DNA of 9,610 nt, from contig CALECF010000189.1 in assembly GCA_937948705.1 (NCBI GenBank), positions 1 through 9,610 of the forward strand, written 5' to 3'. Positions 1 through 6,320 of this stretch are shown piece by piece; the first letter of the stretch is position 1; each line of letters starts with the position of its first letter. The DNA comes from an uncultured Anaerosolibacter sp. (GTDB lineage: Bacteria > Bacillota_A > Clostridia > Peptostreptococcales > Thermotaleaceae). Under the pieces are notes generated by a model. It worked only from the letters and a program-made list of their open reading frames with translations, had not been told where the DNA came from and did not search any database. Made by a program: the position numbers and the translations under genes.

Positions 1-7
1 TTCTATA

Positions 8-1243
8 TTAATCGTTTGGCACAGTTAAACCGTTGGACTCCTTATGTAAAGATAAGTAAGGGCGGTCAAAACGTTTTTCATATGCTTGATTTTCTTTAAG
101 CTGTTGATTCCAGAAAAAGTTTATTAATCCAATCTTGGTAAGTAACTTAAGGAGAATTGTCATACCCTTTCCAAATCGAATTGGCCTGGCCAATTGGTGA
201 ATACTTGTTGGGTTGAAGTTCCCTTCATAAACTAAGTCCACAATGGTCTTAACCAATGGTCTCATCATTTTTTCCTGAGCCGTTGCTGGCCTCATCTGCA
301 AACCTTCTATCCCGCCCTTAATGGCTGTACCAATATACGTTCTACCTAACCTGAGAGCCAATTGTTCAAAGTATGCCTCAAGATAGTGAGATTGGCTACT
401 TTCAGGAAAACCTGATTGTACAAAAAAGCTTATACTCCCTTCGGAGGCTTGAAGTTTCTCAATAAACCTCATGACGTGAGAAGGCATTGCATGAACATAT
501 AGGGGCATGAAGAACATAACATGTTTCTCACTATTAAAAGTCTCTGCCCACTCCTCCCATTTATCTCCTTCCTTCAAATCACGAACCTCAACCCTATCAC
601 AAAGGGCTTCAACAGCTTTTTTCAGAATAAGTGCCGAATTGCTGCCACTCCTTCTAGGAGAACCGTTGTAAATTATTATTTTTTCCATAGGTTCAGTTGA
701 AGCAAAGGACACAATCCGATTTTTAGCCTTCCTCGATTCCAGTGGGCGCAATTGAAGACCGCCATCTTTTACAATGCGGTAGGCTTTAGATTGAAAATGG
801 TAGGCAGTACGATACAAATAATCTTCAATAACCTGTGCTTCTTGATTTGTTAAGCCTTCCGTATCATAGTAATATACCATATTAGGATAGCCATTATATC
901 TAGCAACATGATGACATTCTCCATCTACAATTTCTATATATGGATGATAGTGGGGAATTGTCCTGTCCAAAAAAGCTTTCGCTTGATGGCTAATAAATCC
1001 TTGGGCTGTATCCATTAGTAAAATAACAGTATCACTGTTTACATAGTTGGGATAGAATTCAGTCATTTGATCCTTCATTACACATCTACCAGGGGTCTTG
1101 ACCCAACAGTTCCAACAGCCAATGCATGGAGTTATGGATTGATCTCCTAATCTAACAACCTTCAAAGTTTCATCATAAAGATGTTGGATGGCATTAATCA
1201 TCTCTACATCCTGTTCCTCTCGTAGATCAAACAAAGTTTTCAT
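8..1243 (-). CDS. Two-part flavodoxin-like iron-sulfur flavoprotein / NAD(P)H-dependent oxidoreductase
   Basis: A 411-residue cytosolic protein with two flavodoxin-like halves. The N-terminal half carries C40-x2-C43-x2-C46-W-x6-C54 (CIGCWNCWVKTPGRC), the compact CX2CX2CX7C cluster that binds [4Fe-4S] in iron-sulfur flavoproteins, but has no glycine/serine flavin-phosphate loop at its start. The second half begins near residue 187 with a strand and the loop NGSPRRSGSNS (193-203), the FMN phosphate loop of NADPH-dependent FMN reductases. The C-terminus (about 345-411) is basic and not recognised. At 411 residues it is about twice the usual 180-220. The start is set by the ribosome binding site AGAAGGAGAG just upstream; a promoter candidate lies at 1267-1295. 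It probably moves electrons from NAD(P)H through FMN and a cluster; substrate unknown. No signal peptide. The stop falls at the window edge, so its downstream neighbour is unseen. Family is firm, role is inferred. Confidence 0.85.
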   Translation of the reverse strand: MKTLFDLREEQDVEMINAIQHLYDETLKVVRLGDQSITPCIGCWNCWVKTPGRCVMKDQMTEFYPNYVNSDTVILLMDTAQGFISHQAKAFLDRTIPHYHPYIEIVDGECHHVARYNGYPNMVYYYDTEGLTNQEAQVIEDYLYRTAYHFQSKAYRIVKDGGLQLRPLESRKAKNRIVSFASTEPMEKIIIYNGSPRRSGSNSALILKKAVEALCDRVEVRDLKEGDKWEEWAETFNSEKHVMFFMPLYVHAMPSHVMRFIEKLQASEGSISFFVQSGFPESSQSHYLEAYFEQLALRLGRTYIGTAIKGGIEGLQMRPATAQEKMMRPLVKTIVDLVYEGNFNPTSIHQLARPIRFGKGMTILLKLLTKIGLINFFWNQQLKENQAYEKRFDRPYLSLHKESNGLTVPND

Positions 1244-1266
1244 TTTTTTCTCTCCTTCTATACCCT

Positions 1267-1295
1267 TTTATAATTTTAAAATCATCCAATGTCAT
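1267..1295 (-). promoter_or_regulatory. Candidate sigma-A promoter for the two-part flavoprotein gene
   Basis: On the minus strand, ATGACA (1295-1290) and TATAAA (1272-1267) are separated by 17 bases; each matches the sigma-A consensus at five of six positions. Transcription would start near 1260, giving a leader of only about 16 bases that holds the AGAAGGAGAG ribosome binding site. Position and spacing fit well, but AT-rich DNA makes chance matches common. Confidence 0.45.
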
Positions 1296-1428
1296 ATTCC
1301 ATTCTTATGCAATACTTCAAAACATTATTATGATGGCAACAAGCCAAGTACTACGATTTTTAATAGTCGTAACTATAGTAAATTCAATAATCTTTCAGTT
1401 ATAATCTAAGTTTTTGTTAAAGACGAAT

Positions 1429-1515
1429 CTAAAATAACGGCAATAATTTAGTGATTAATTCCCTTAATGTTTTACTATTCTGTACTTTTTTAATATTTAC
1501 CTCCTTGGTGCTCAT
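1429..1515 (-). pseudogene. Possible decayed small ORF with an orphan Shine-Dalgarno
   Basis: A perfect AAGGAGGT (1506-1499) stands on the minus strand without an ATG at the right distance. Five bases after AGGAGG comes ATT (1494-1492), which opens a 21-codon frame beginning IKKVQNSKTLRELI and ending at TAG (1431-1429). The same frame is open back to an ATG at 1515-1513 (28 codons), but that ATG has no ribosome binding site. Either the original ATG mutated to ATT, this is a rare ATT start, or the motif is chance. No family is recognised. The rest of the gene-free stretch 1244-1874 holds the promoter at 1267, the hairpins at 1569 and 1831 and the relic at 1648. Confidence 0.2.
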
Positions 1516-1568
1516 GTTTTTGCAAATTTGTTTATTCTTGCGTATCTAGTACACCATCTATAATAAAA

Positions 1569-1595
1569 TTCCCTCAACATGGTTGTCTGAGGGAA
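1569..1595 (-). terminator. Intrinsic terminator hairpin, copy 1 of the repeated TTCCCTCA/TGAGGGAA family
   Basis: TTCCCTCA (1569-1576) pairs exactly with TGAGGGAA (1588-1595). Read on the minus strand the hairpin is followed by TTTTATTATA, as in a rho-independent terminator. The block TGAGGGAACATAAAA (1588-1602) recurs exactly at 6524-6538 and 8755-8769. No intact gene directly precedes it; a short relic resembling the end of an RNA methyltransferase gene (1648-1698) does, so it may be the stranded terminator of a lost gene. Confidence 0.65.
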
Positions 1596-1647
1596 CATAA
1601 AACTCACTTCAATTTTCACTTAAAATCTTCTACCCTTTCATTCCTAC

Positions 1648-1698
1648 TTACTTCTTCTCTATCAACACAACCGTCTCAACATGTAAAGTATGTTGTAG
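1648..1698 (-). pseudogene. Possible 3' relic of an RlmD/RumA-type 23S rRNA uracil methyltransferase gene
   Basis: On the minus strand, 16 codons read LQHTLHVETVVLIEKK and end at TAA (1650-1648); an in-frame TAA (1701-1699) lies just upstream. From memory, HVETVVL followed by a few charged residues is the typical C-terminus of RlmD/RumA (TrmA-family) methyltransferases in Firmicutes. Nothing else of the gene is visible, so this can only be a fragment. The 3' end of rumA is also a known insertion point for integrative elements, so it could be an attachment-site footprint. The match is short and chance cannot be excluded. Confidence 0.3.
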
Positions 1699-1830
1699 TT
1701 AGCATATGTAAACCTCTTTCGAAGTGCAAGAATACCACCAAATTTAAAAATTTTTCAGACCTATAGACTGAGAAAACTACTAGAATAGTATAATTCCCAT
1801 TTCGCTTCTCGTTGCCCAAAAATCAAGTAA

Positions 1831-1865
1831 GGACCGTCTCCCAATTGCTACTGAAAGGACGGTCC
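1831..1865 (-). terminator. Hairpin GGACCGTC/GACGGTCC, terminator of the stalk-domain gene
   Basis: GGACCGTC (1831-1838) pairs exactly with GACGGTCC (1858-1865), an 8-bp GC-rich stem with a 19-base loop, starting about 10 bases past the stop codon at 1875. The minus-strand tail is TTACTTGATTTTT, an imperfect T tract; the plus-strand tail GTCTTTTATTTATC is also T-rich, so it may act in both directions. The stem differs from the TTCCCTCA hairpin family elsewhere in the window. Confidence 0.6.
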
Positions 1866-1874
1866 GTCTTTTAT

Positions 1875-2777
1875 TTATCTTTTTTCGTTTACTGCCACTG
1901 CATCGGCGGTTGCCTGCATTGGATAGGATTCCATAACCCCTCCGTCTATTATTATCTCTACAAGATTTCCTACTCTAAATTCTCTGCTGACATTTCTATA
2001 GCCAATTGCTATATCCGCTGAAATATTTTCAAAGAAGTTGGTTTTTTCATCTATCGTTATCCAAATTAGACCATTGATAGTGGTGCCCTTAGAATCCACC
2101 AATATACGTTTCCCACCTTCCTCAATCTCCATTATTTTGCCTACAACATCCGGAGCTTTAACCTTTGCATTTGTAGCAGGTGCTTTTGTTTCCTCTGATA
2201 TTATATTGATCTTCTTTGCCACAGCTTGGGCCGGATAGGATTTTGCAATAGGACCCGTAAAGACGGTCTCTACAATATCACCTTCTTTAATTTCCCCATA
2301 GGCAAAGTCCTTGGTTATTTCTACGCCATTCTTCATTACCGTGGTTTTCATATTGACGGTAACATAGGCTATATCCAGCATAGTGTCCTCCTCCAGCTTT
2401 CCTTCAACTAAAAAGGTTACACCATCCTTGCCCTTACCCAGATTTTTAACTACACCCCTTACACCTATTTCATCCTTTTCTTCAATTTTATCTTCAATGA
2501 GTATTGTGTTACTTTCATTGTCCCAATCAATGTTTAATCCAGTTAAATTCGCTATTGCCCTTAGGGGTAAGTAGGTGCTACCTTTTATTATTATTGGAGT
2601 TATTAACTCGCCTTTGGAGTCCCTTAACTCGATAGCTTCATTATTATACTTCACCATTATATCCGGCCTCAGGGTAGCACTTACGTTATTGTATATCGTC
2701 GTTGCACCCACCGTGGATAAGCCTGTAATTACTACTATTGCACATATGGATACAGCTTTTGCAAATTTTGATTTCAT
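1875..2777 (-). CDS. Secreted copper amine oxidase N-terminal (stalk) domain-containing protein
   Basis: A 300-residue exported protein of unknown function. The ATG at 2777-2775 is chosen over one seven codons upstream because AGGAGG (2790-2785) lies exactly seven bases before it, and translation from there opens with a clean signal peptide (MKSKFAK, a hydrophobic run, cleavage near ...VSA at about residue 33). Next comes a copper-amine-oxidase-N1-like domain (about 35-100) with the hallmark pattern of a proline-rich turn, STYLPLRAIANLTGLNIDWD and a closing beta strand. Despite the name, such domains are cell-surface modules, not oxidases. Two related segments follow (about 105-190 and 205-300), each ending in a similar motif (SYPAQAVAKKI, SYPMQATADAVAV). 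No LPXTG or membrane anchor is seen, so it is probably released or wall-bound. It stands alone, with a terminator at 1831-1865. Confidence 0.8.
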   Translation of the reverse strand: MKSKFAKAVSICAIVVITGLSTVGATTIYNNVSATLRPDIMVKYNNEAIELRDSKGELITPIIIKGSTYLPLRAIANLTGLNIDWDNESNTILIEDKIEEKDEIGVRGVVKNLGKGKDGVTFLVEGKLEEDTMLDIAYVTVNMKTTVMKNGVEITKDFAYGEIKEGDIVETVFTGPIAKSYPAQAVAKKINIISEETKAPATNAKVKAPDVVGKIMEIEEGGKRILVDSKGTTINGLIWITIDEKTNFFENISADIAIGYRNVSREFRVGNLVEIIIDGGVMESYPMQATADAVAVNEKR

Positions 2778-2806
2778 GTCATTTCCTCCTCTAATCAACT
2801 AATTCG

Positions 2807-2960
2807 TTAACATTTATGATAATTAGACGATGAAATCTTTGCATCGGTTCCCTCTCTCATAGCATTTGTATAAGTCTTATTCTTCCACTCGGGCTTCCTA
2901 ACGGTACCCATTCAATTTTCAAAGCATGTAGGATACACCCATGGATAACCCTCCTATTCA
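2807..2960 (-). other. Unexplained leader upstream of the stalk-domain gene, with a strong ribosome binding site and tiny ORFs
   Basis: AGGAGG (2955-2950) is followed after seven bases by ATG (2942-2940), opening a seven-codon frame, MGVSYML, that ends in TGA at 2921-2919. A second frame starts at ATG 2911-2909, begins MGTVRKPEWKNKTYTNAM, runs 34 codons to TAA at 2809-2807 and has no ribosome binding site. The stretch also holds the direct repeat GGATACACCC / GGATAACCC around CCATGG and a short hairpin GATG...CATC near 2829-2845. It could be a leader peptide, part of a dispersed repeat or a structured leader; I recognise no known riboswitch. Confidence 0.25.
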
Positions 2961-2988
2961 ATTTAAATAGGTAAGTATTTAATAGTTA

Positions 2989-3975
2989 TTATTTCTTATA
3001 GTAGTTCTTCACAATCTGGTCCATAACCCAGCTTGTTCTTGCAGCACTTTTCCCACTACTAGGACATTTTGCCTCCCTATTCAAATCATTAACAACAGTT
3101 TGAATTAATGGCTGTTGGATGTGTTTGGGATTTTCTATTGTAAATTTTGTGACTTTTTCTTCAGTAGTTAATACAACTGGTTCTGAGCTAAAAGTCGAAA
3201 ATTCAATTTTACCTTTGCTTCCAATGACTTCGTTCATTTCATAGTTTTCAAAGGCTGAGAAACACCATACTCCTATACCCTGAACCCCTGATTCAAAAAC
3301 AAAATTACCAGTAACAATATCATCTGCTTCATATAGCTGTGCTTGATTATCTATACTTCCTTTAACCTCTTTAATAGGTCCCAAAATATAATCTAAAATA
3401 TCTAAGGTGTGACTACCCATATCAAGAAACTTACCACCTCCAGAAATCTCTGGTATTACACGCCAAGGTAAATTCTTTCCTTCTATTTCTTCTTTAAGAG
3501 GTTTTTCAAAATGTCTTACCGTAACAAATCTAACCTCTCCAATTATACCACTTGCGATTAATTCCTTTATTTTAATAAATTGTGGAAGTGCTCTTCTATA
3601 AAAAGCAACATACAATGGAACCTTTGCTTCTTCACATTCTTGAATCATTGTTTGACAATCACTATAATTAAGAGCCATCGGTTTTTCTACATATACAGGC
3701 TTTCCAGCCTTTGCACACCGGATTGCATATTCTTTGTGAAAAGCAGGGGGAGTAGCTATATATACCGCATCTACTTCAGGATCATTTATAAGCTCATCTG
3801 CATCATCATACCATTTTGGAACATTATGTCTTGATGCATAGTCTTTAGCAAGGTTTCCGTTTCTTCTCATCACTGCAACTAAAGTAGAATTATTTGCTTT
3901 TTGAAATCCAGGACCACTTTTAACTTCTGTGACTTCTCCACACCCAATAATTCCCCAACGTATGGTTCTCATCAT
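2989..3975 (-). CDS. Gfo/Idh/MocA family NAD(P)-dependent oxidoreductase
   Basis: A 328-residue cytosolic dehydrogenase of the Gfo/Idh/MocA family, which oxidises or reduces sugars, inositol or related polyols with NAD(P). The Rossmann nucleotide-binding site is at the N-terminus (GIIGCGEV, residues 8-15). The catalytic-lysine signature VEKPMAL sits at 96-102 (EKP at 97-99), and the active-site segment GGGKFLDMGSHTLD at 179-192 supplies the conserved Asp185 and His189. The C-terminal beta-sheet domain (about 125-310) is complete, and total length is normal. The first of two adjacent ATGs is kept because GAAAGGTG (3990-3983) lies seven bases before it. The MFS transporter gene lies 172 bases upstream in the same direction, with a terminator hairpin between; read-through could link import and oxidation of one compound. 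No convincing promoter was found in the gap. The substrate cannot be told from sequence. Confidence 0.93.
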   Translation of the reverse strand: MMRTIRWGIIGCGEVTEVKSGPGFQKANNSTLVAVMRRNGNLAKDYASRHNVPKWYDDADELINDPEVDAVYIATPPAFHKEYAIRCAKAGKPVYVEKPMALNYSDCQTMIQECEEAKVPLYVAFYRRALPQFIKIKELIASGIIGEVRFVTVRHFEKPLKEEIEGKNLPWRVIPEISGGGKFLDMGSHTLDILDYILGPIKEVKGSIDNQAQLYEADDIVTGNFVFESGVQGIGVWCFSAFENYEMNEVIGSKGKIEFSTFSSEPVVLTTEEKVTKFTIENPKHIQQPLIQTVVNDLNREAKCPSSGKSAARTSWVMDQIVKNYYKK

Positions 3976-4110
3976 TCATCCACACCTTTCAATATTTATA
4001 TCCCATTATTTATACCCATCTGAGGATGTAGTAATCTAGGATACTAGTTAATAGATATAGAAAGCAAAACACTTGGAATCCTGACTTGATGCAAGACCCC
4101 CATAAATAAA

Positions 4111-4140
4111 AACTTCCCCAAATATCAGTCTGAGGAAGTT
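4111..4140 (-). terminator. Intrinsic terminator after the MFS transporter gene, diverged copy of the hairpin family
   Basis: AACTTCCCCA (4111-4120) and TGAGGAAGTT (4131-4140) form a 10-bp stem; the single mismatch is a G-U pair in minus-strand RNA. The minus-strand tail is TTTTATTTATG. It starts seven bases past the transporter stop codon. The core CCTCAGACTGATA...TTTGGGG resembles the hairpins at 1569, 6506 and 8735, but the flanking CATAAAA block is missing. Confidence 0.8.
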
Positions 4141-4147
4141 AAATACA

Positions 4148-5347
4148 CTATTCTATTTCACTACCAACATGCTCTTTTTTCCTTGTCACCTTTAAAACCA
4201 CACATACTATCATCAAAACAATAGCACCTACAATAGCACCCATACCAGCTAAAATGCCAAAAGCATCCGATAATGCACCAGTTACTATTGGCATGATAAT
4301 AGCACCAATTCCTCCTAACATTAGCAAGACACCCATTGCCATAGGATAAGACTTAATGATATCCCCAACTGTAGAGACTGTTGTAGGATAAATACCTGCC
4401 ATAGAAAATCCTAATCCCATTATAGCAATGGTAATAACCTTTAAGTTATGTGTAGAAAGTAATAATAGATAAAAGACAACGGTTCCACAACTAGTTGCTA
4501 ACAATAGTACCTTCTTCGATACTCTATCTCCCCAAAATGCACAAGTTAATCTACCAGCAAGAATAACTAACCACAATAAGGAAGCCAGGATTTGAGCATA
4601 CTTTATGGTCATGATATTTGAGTCAATGAAATATTTAACCATCCATCCATTAATCGTTGCTTCGGCACACAAATAAAAAAACATAATCCCAGCACTAATG
4701 CAAAAATCCCTGTTCTTCAAAAATTCATAAGACATTTTTTCTTTCTCAATCTTTTTTGCAGTGTTATCTATTTTCATCTTTGAGAAAAGAAGCATAGAAA
4801 GAATAGCAAGAACAATAATAATGCTGGCAGCTATTTTCCAGCCCAGTTCTCCAGAAATGTTTGTAGATAGAATAACCAAAAATGGAGCAGTTAAAGCACC
4901 AACCGCAAAGATACTATGCAGAACATTAAGGGCTGCTGGACTACTATTAGATACCTCATTTACCATGGTGTTATTAAAATTAGAAATACTACCCCGACTT
5001 AATCCTGTAAATAAAAACCCTAAAATCAATAGGACAGGATTACCTGTTAAAATCATGATTAGAAATCCCATAGCAACAAAGCTACATAAAAATATAATTG
5101 TTTTTTTTCTGCCTAAATACAGAGGCAACACCCCTGCAATAAACCCAGAAATTAAGTTACCTGCTTGGTGCGCAGAAATCAATCCTCCACTTACTGTATT
5201 GCTTAACCTATACTCAATACTGATTAAAGGAAGCAGTGAACCTAAAATCATAGCATATAAACCATTGACTGCAAAAACGAAAAAGCAACATTTCAAAATG
5301 TATTTTTGATCTTTATTAAGCTGTGTGTAAAATGATTGATTTTTCAT
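4148..5347 (-). CDS. MFS transporter, fucose/sugar permease-like (FHS-type)
   Basis: A 399-residue inner-membrane transporter with about 12 hydrophobic segments (first about 17-45, last about 365-388) and the usual central basic cytoplasmic loop (about 189-212). The MFS loop 2-3 motif is seen as LGRKKT (78-83), and its second-half counterpart as FWGDRVSKK (271-279). The segments AEATINGWMVKYF (228-240) and NFNNTMVNEV (123-132) resemble fucose/galactose/H+ symporter (FHS) members, so proton-coupled sugar uptake is the best guess. Drug export is less likely but not excluded. AGGAG (5363-5359) lies 11 bases before the start, a slightly long spacing. A promoter candidate is at 5392-5419 and a terminator at 4111-4140, so it can be its own unit; the Gfo/Idh/MocA dehydrogenase gene follows in the same direction and may act on the imported compound. 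Confidence 0.9.
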   Translation of the reverse strand: MKNQSFYTQLNKDQKYILKCCFFVFAVNGLYAMILGSLLPLISIEYRLSNTVSGGLISAHQAGNLISGFIAGVLPLYLGRKKTIIFLCSFVAMGFLIMILTGNPVLLILGFLFTGLSRGSISNFNNTMVNEVSNSSPAALNVLHSIFAVGALTAPFLVILSTNISGELGWKIAASIIIVLAILSMLLFSKMKIDNTAKKIEKEKMSYEFLKNRDFCISAGIMFFYLCAEATINGWMVKYFIDSNIMTIKYAQILASLLWLVILAGRLTCAFWGDRVSKKVLLLATSCGTVVFYLLLLSTHNLKVITIAIMGLGFSMAGIYPTTVSTVGDIIKSYPMAMGVLLMLGGIGAIIMPIVTGALSDAFGILAGMGAIVGAIVLMIVCVVLKVTRKKEHVGSEIE

Positions 5348-5391
5348 ATTTTATAATTCTCCTACTTAGCACATAGATGATAATCCTAATA

Positions 5392-5419
5392 AGTATAGCA
5401 CATTCTAAAATAATTTCAA
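5392..5419 (-). promoter_or_regulatory. Extended -10 sigma-A promoter for the MFS gene
   Basis: On the minus strand, TTGAAA (5419-5414), 16 bases, then TATACT (5397-5392) preceded directly by TGC, giving the extended -10 TGCTATACT. The start point would fall near 5385, with a leader of about 38 bases that contains AGGAG. Confidence 0.6.
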
Positions 5420-5463
5420 TCAAATCCATCTATTCTTAACGAGTATCCATTTGCCTTAATAAT

Positions 5464-5480
5464 CTTCTCGAAATGAGAAG
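5464..5480 (-). terminator. Weak hairpin after the 146-aa gene
   Basis: CTTCTC (5464-5469) and GAGAAG (5475-5480) form a 6-bp stem with a five-base loop, about 50 bases past the stop codon at 5532. The minus-strand tail ATTATTAAGG is a poor T tract, so it is at best a weak terminator. Nothing else stands out between 5420 and 5531. Confidence 0.25.
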
Positions 5481-5531
5481 GCATCACCGAAAAGATGGAG
5501 AGTTTCTGAAATACTCTATATAGTTAGAAAG

Positions 5532-5972
5532 CTATTCATTGGAAAGATCGTCAATCGCTTTAACAGCCAGTTCCAATGCTTTAATTCTTCTTTCTAAAAG
5601 CGTTCTTTGAGGACTTCCTGACTTTGACTTAGCATAAAGGTTTTCAATTGATGGGAATAAATCAGTAAGAACATTGCGAGCTTCAACTAATTCTTCCTGG
5701 GTGTAATGATGGGGTCTTTGATTCCAAACGTTTTCTAGCATGGCTAAGCCGATATAAAGAGCTTTGAGTCGTTTCTTTAATAAGGTTGTATTTGCGCCCT
5801 TCTGAGTCATCTGAGCCAAGGCCTTTTCGCATTTGCTGATCGATGATTGGAATGATTTTATTGATTCATTATCAAATATAGCAATCAGTTCATCTTCTAA
5901 CTCAGGAATATCATCCATTTTTTTTATTATTCTTACATCACCCATAAAACTATCTTTCTTTTTATCCATCAT
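5532..5972 (-). CDS. Hypothetical 146-aa helical protein with an internal duplication
   Basis: I do not recognise this family. The protein is soluble, with no signal peptide or membrane segment, charged and leucine-rich, and probably all-helical. Two related segments are visible: about 44-81 with TLLKKRLKAL (63-72) and about 104-143 with TLLERRIKAL (124-133). Each has a glycine shortly before and an amphipathic helix after, which suggests a two-fold helical-hairpin repeat, as in binding or scaffold proteins. A full AAGGAGGT (5983-5976) precedes two adjacent ATGs; the second (5969) has the better spacing (seven bases from AGGAGG), so the mature start may lack the first Met. It is the last and longest ORF of a three-ORF unit beginning with the MerR-type piece at 6225; the 42-aa ORF stops inside its ribosome binding site. 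It probably shares a regulatory role with those ORFs, but that is inference. Confidence 0.75.
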   Translation of the reverse strand: MMDKKKDSFMGDVRIIKKMDDIPELEDELIAIFDNESIKSFQSSISKCEKALAQMTQKGANTTLLKKRLKALYIGLAMLENVWNQRPHHYTQEELVEARNVLTDLFPSIENLYAKSKSGSPQRTLLERRIKALELAVKAIDDLSNE

Positions 5973-5981
5973 TATACCTCC

Positions 5982-6110
5982 TTAGATTTCTGTTTTTCTA
6001 CTTATTCCCTCACATATATAACAAATCAATTCCTTTGTATTACCCTCAGCCTCAGACAAGGAAGACAACAGCAGGTCATCCGAAGCCTCTGTTTCTTCGG
6101 ATAAAACCAT
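5982..6110 (-). CDS. Small 42-aa ORF coupled to the MerR-type piece
   Basis: Begins MVLSEETEASDDLLLSSLSE and ends at a TAA (5984-5982) that overlaps the AAGGAGGT of the 146-aa gene. The start lies one base after the TGA of the upstream 37-aa ORF (TGATATG), and AAGGAAG inside that ORF's last codons serves as ribosome binding site, so translational coupling is likely. The first half is acidic; the second half has two cysteines in ICYICEG, near the C-terminus. No family recognised. It fills the gap between two ORFs exactly, which favours a real gene. Alternatively it is the out-of-frame remains of a longer MerR protein, though it does not look like the usual MerR wing or coiled coil. Confidence 0.45.
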   Translation of the reverse strand: MVLSEETEASDDLLLSSLSEAEGNTKELICYICEGISRKTEI

Positions 6111-6111
6111 A

Positions 6112-6225
6112 TCATTCTTCCTTTCTTTCAACGGCAGCTATGTAGCCCCATTTCTCGTATAACATAACAGTGTTTGGATGTATCCCCATTATTCCAGCAA
6201 TTTCAGAAGTACTATAGGTTCCCAT
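6112..6225 (-). CDS. MerR-family helix-turn-helix piece (37 aa, truncated regulator or micro-protein)
   Basis: A 37-residue ORF that is almost exactly the N-terminal DNA-binding motif of MerR regulators: YSTSEIAGIMGIHPNTV (4-20) is the helix-turn-helix, and LYEKWGYIAAVERK (22-35) is the start of the wing, where full-length relatives continue with a GYR-type segment. It stops at TGA (6114-6112), so the second wing, coiled coil and effector domain are absent; MerR proteins normally exceed 100 residues and dimerise through the missing part. The ORF has a good ribosome binding site, GGGAGG (6237-6232), six bases before ATG, and an extended -10 promoter (6273-6265). It may be a decaying pseudogene, or a short regulator whose remaining functions lie in the two coupled downstream ORFs. 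The MerR assignment is firm; whether it is functional is not. Confidence 0.6.
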   Translation of the reverse strand: MGTYSTSEIAGIMGIHPNTVMLYEKWGYIAAVERKEE

Positions 6226-6264
6226 TGAATACCTCCCTTATTGGTTGCCCAAATTGCATATCTC

Positions 6265-6273
6265 ATTATAGCA
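6265..6273 (-). promoter_or_regulatory. Extended -10 promoter for the MerR-type mini-operon
   Basis: TGCTATAAT on the minus strand (6273-6265) is a perfect extended -10. No good -35 exists 16-18 bases upstream (GCACTA region), which extended -10 promoters can tolerate. The leader of about 33 bases includes TTGGGCAACCAA (6252-6241), a partial dyad, and the GGGAGG site. The -35 region lies inside the hairpin at 6277-6320. Confidence 0.5.
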
Positions 6274-6276
6274 TAC

Positions 6277-6320
6277 ACCAAAAAACCTAGTGCGACAGTG
6301 GAGGGTTTTTGGTATTTTTT
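6277..6320 (+). terminator. Plus-strand-facing terminator-like hairpin upstream of the MerR-type operon
   Basis: ACCAAAAAACC (6277-6287) pairs with GGGTTTTTGGT (6303-6313), 10 of 11 pairs with one A-G mismatch, followed on the plus strand by ATTTTTT (6314-6320). By shape it is a rho-independent terminator, but no plus-strand gene leads into it. It may stop antisense transcription, be a dispersed repeat, or mark an old element boundary. Confidence 0.45.

Noticed and set aside
1188..1409. 73-codon plus-strand frame
   Set aside because: It overlaps the start and promoter of the minus-strand flavoprotein gene; low-complexity composition and no ribosome binding site.
4761..5309. 182-codon open frame on the plus strand
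   Set aside because: It lies entirely antisense to the well-supported MFS transporter, shows no family features and has no ribosome binding site.
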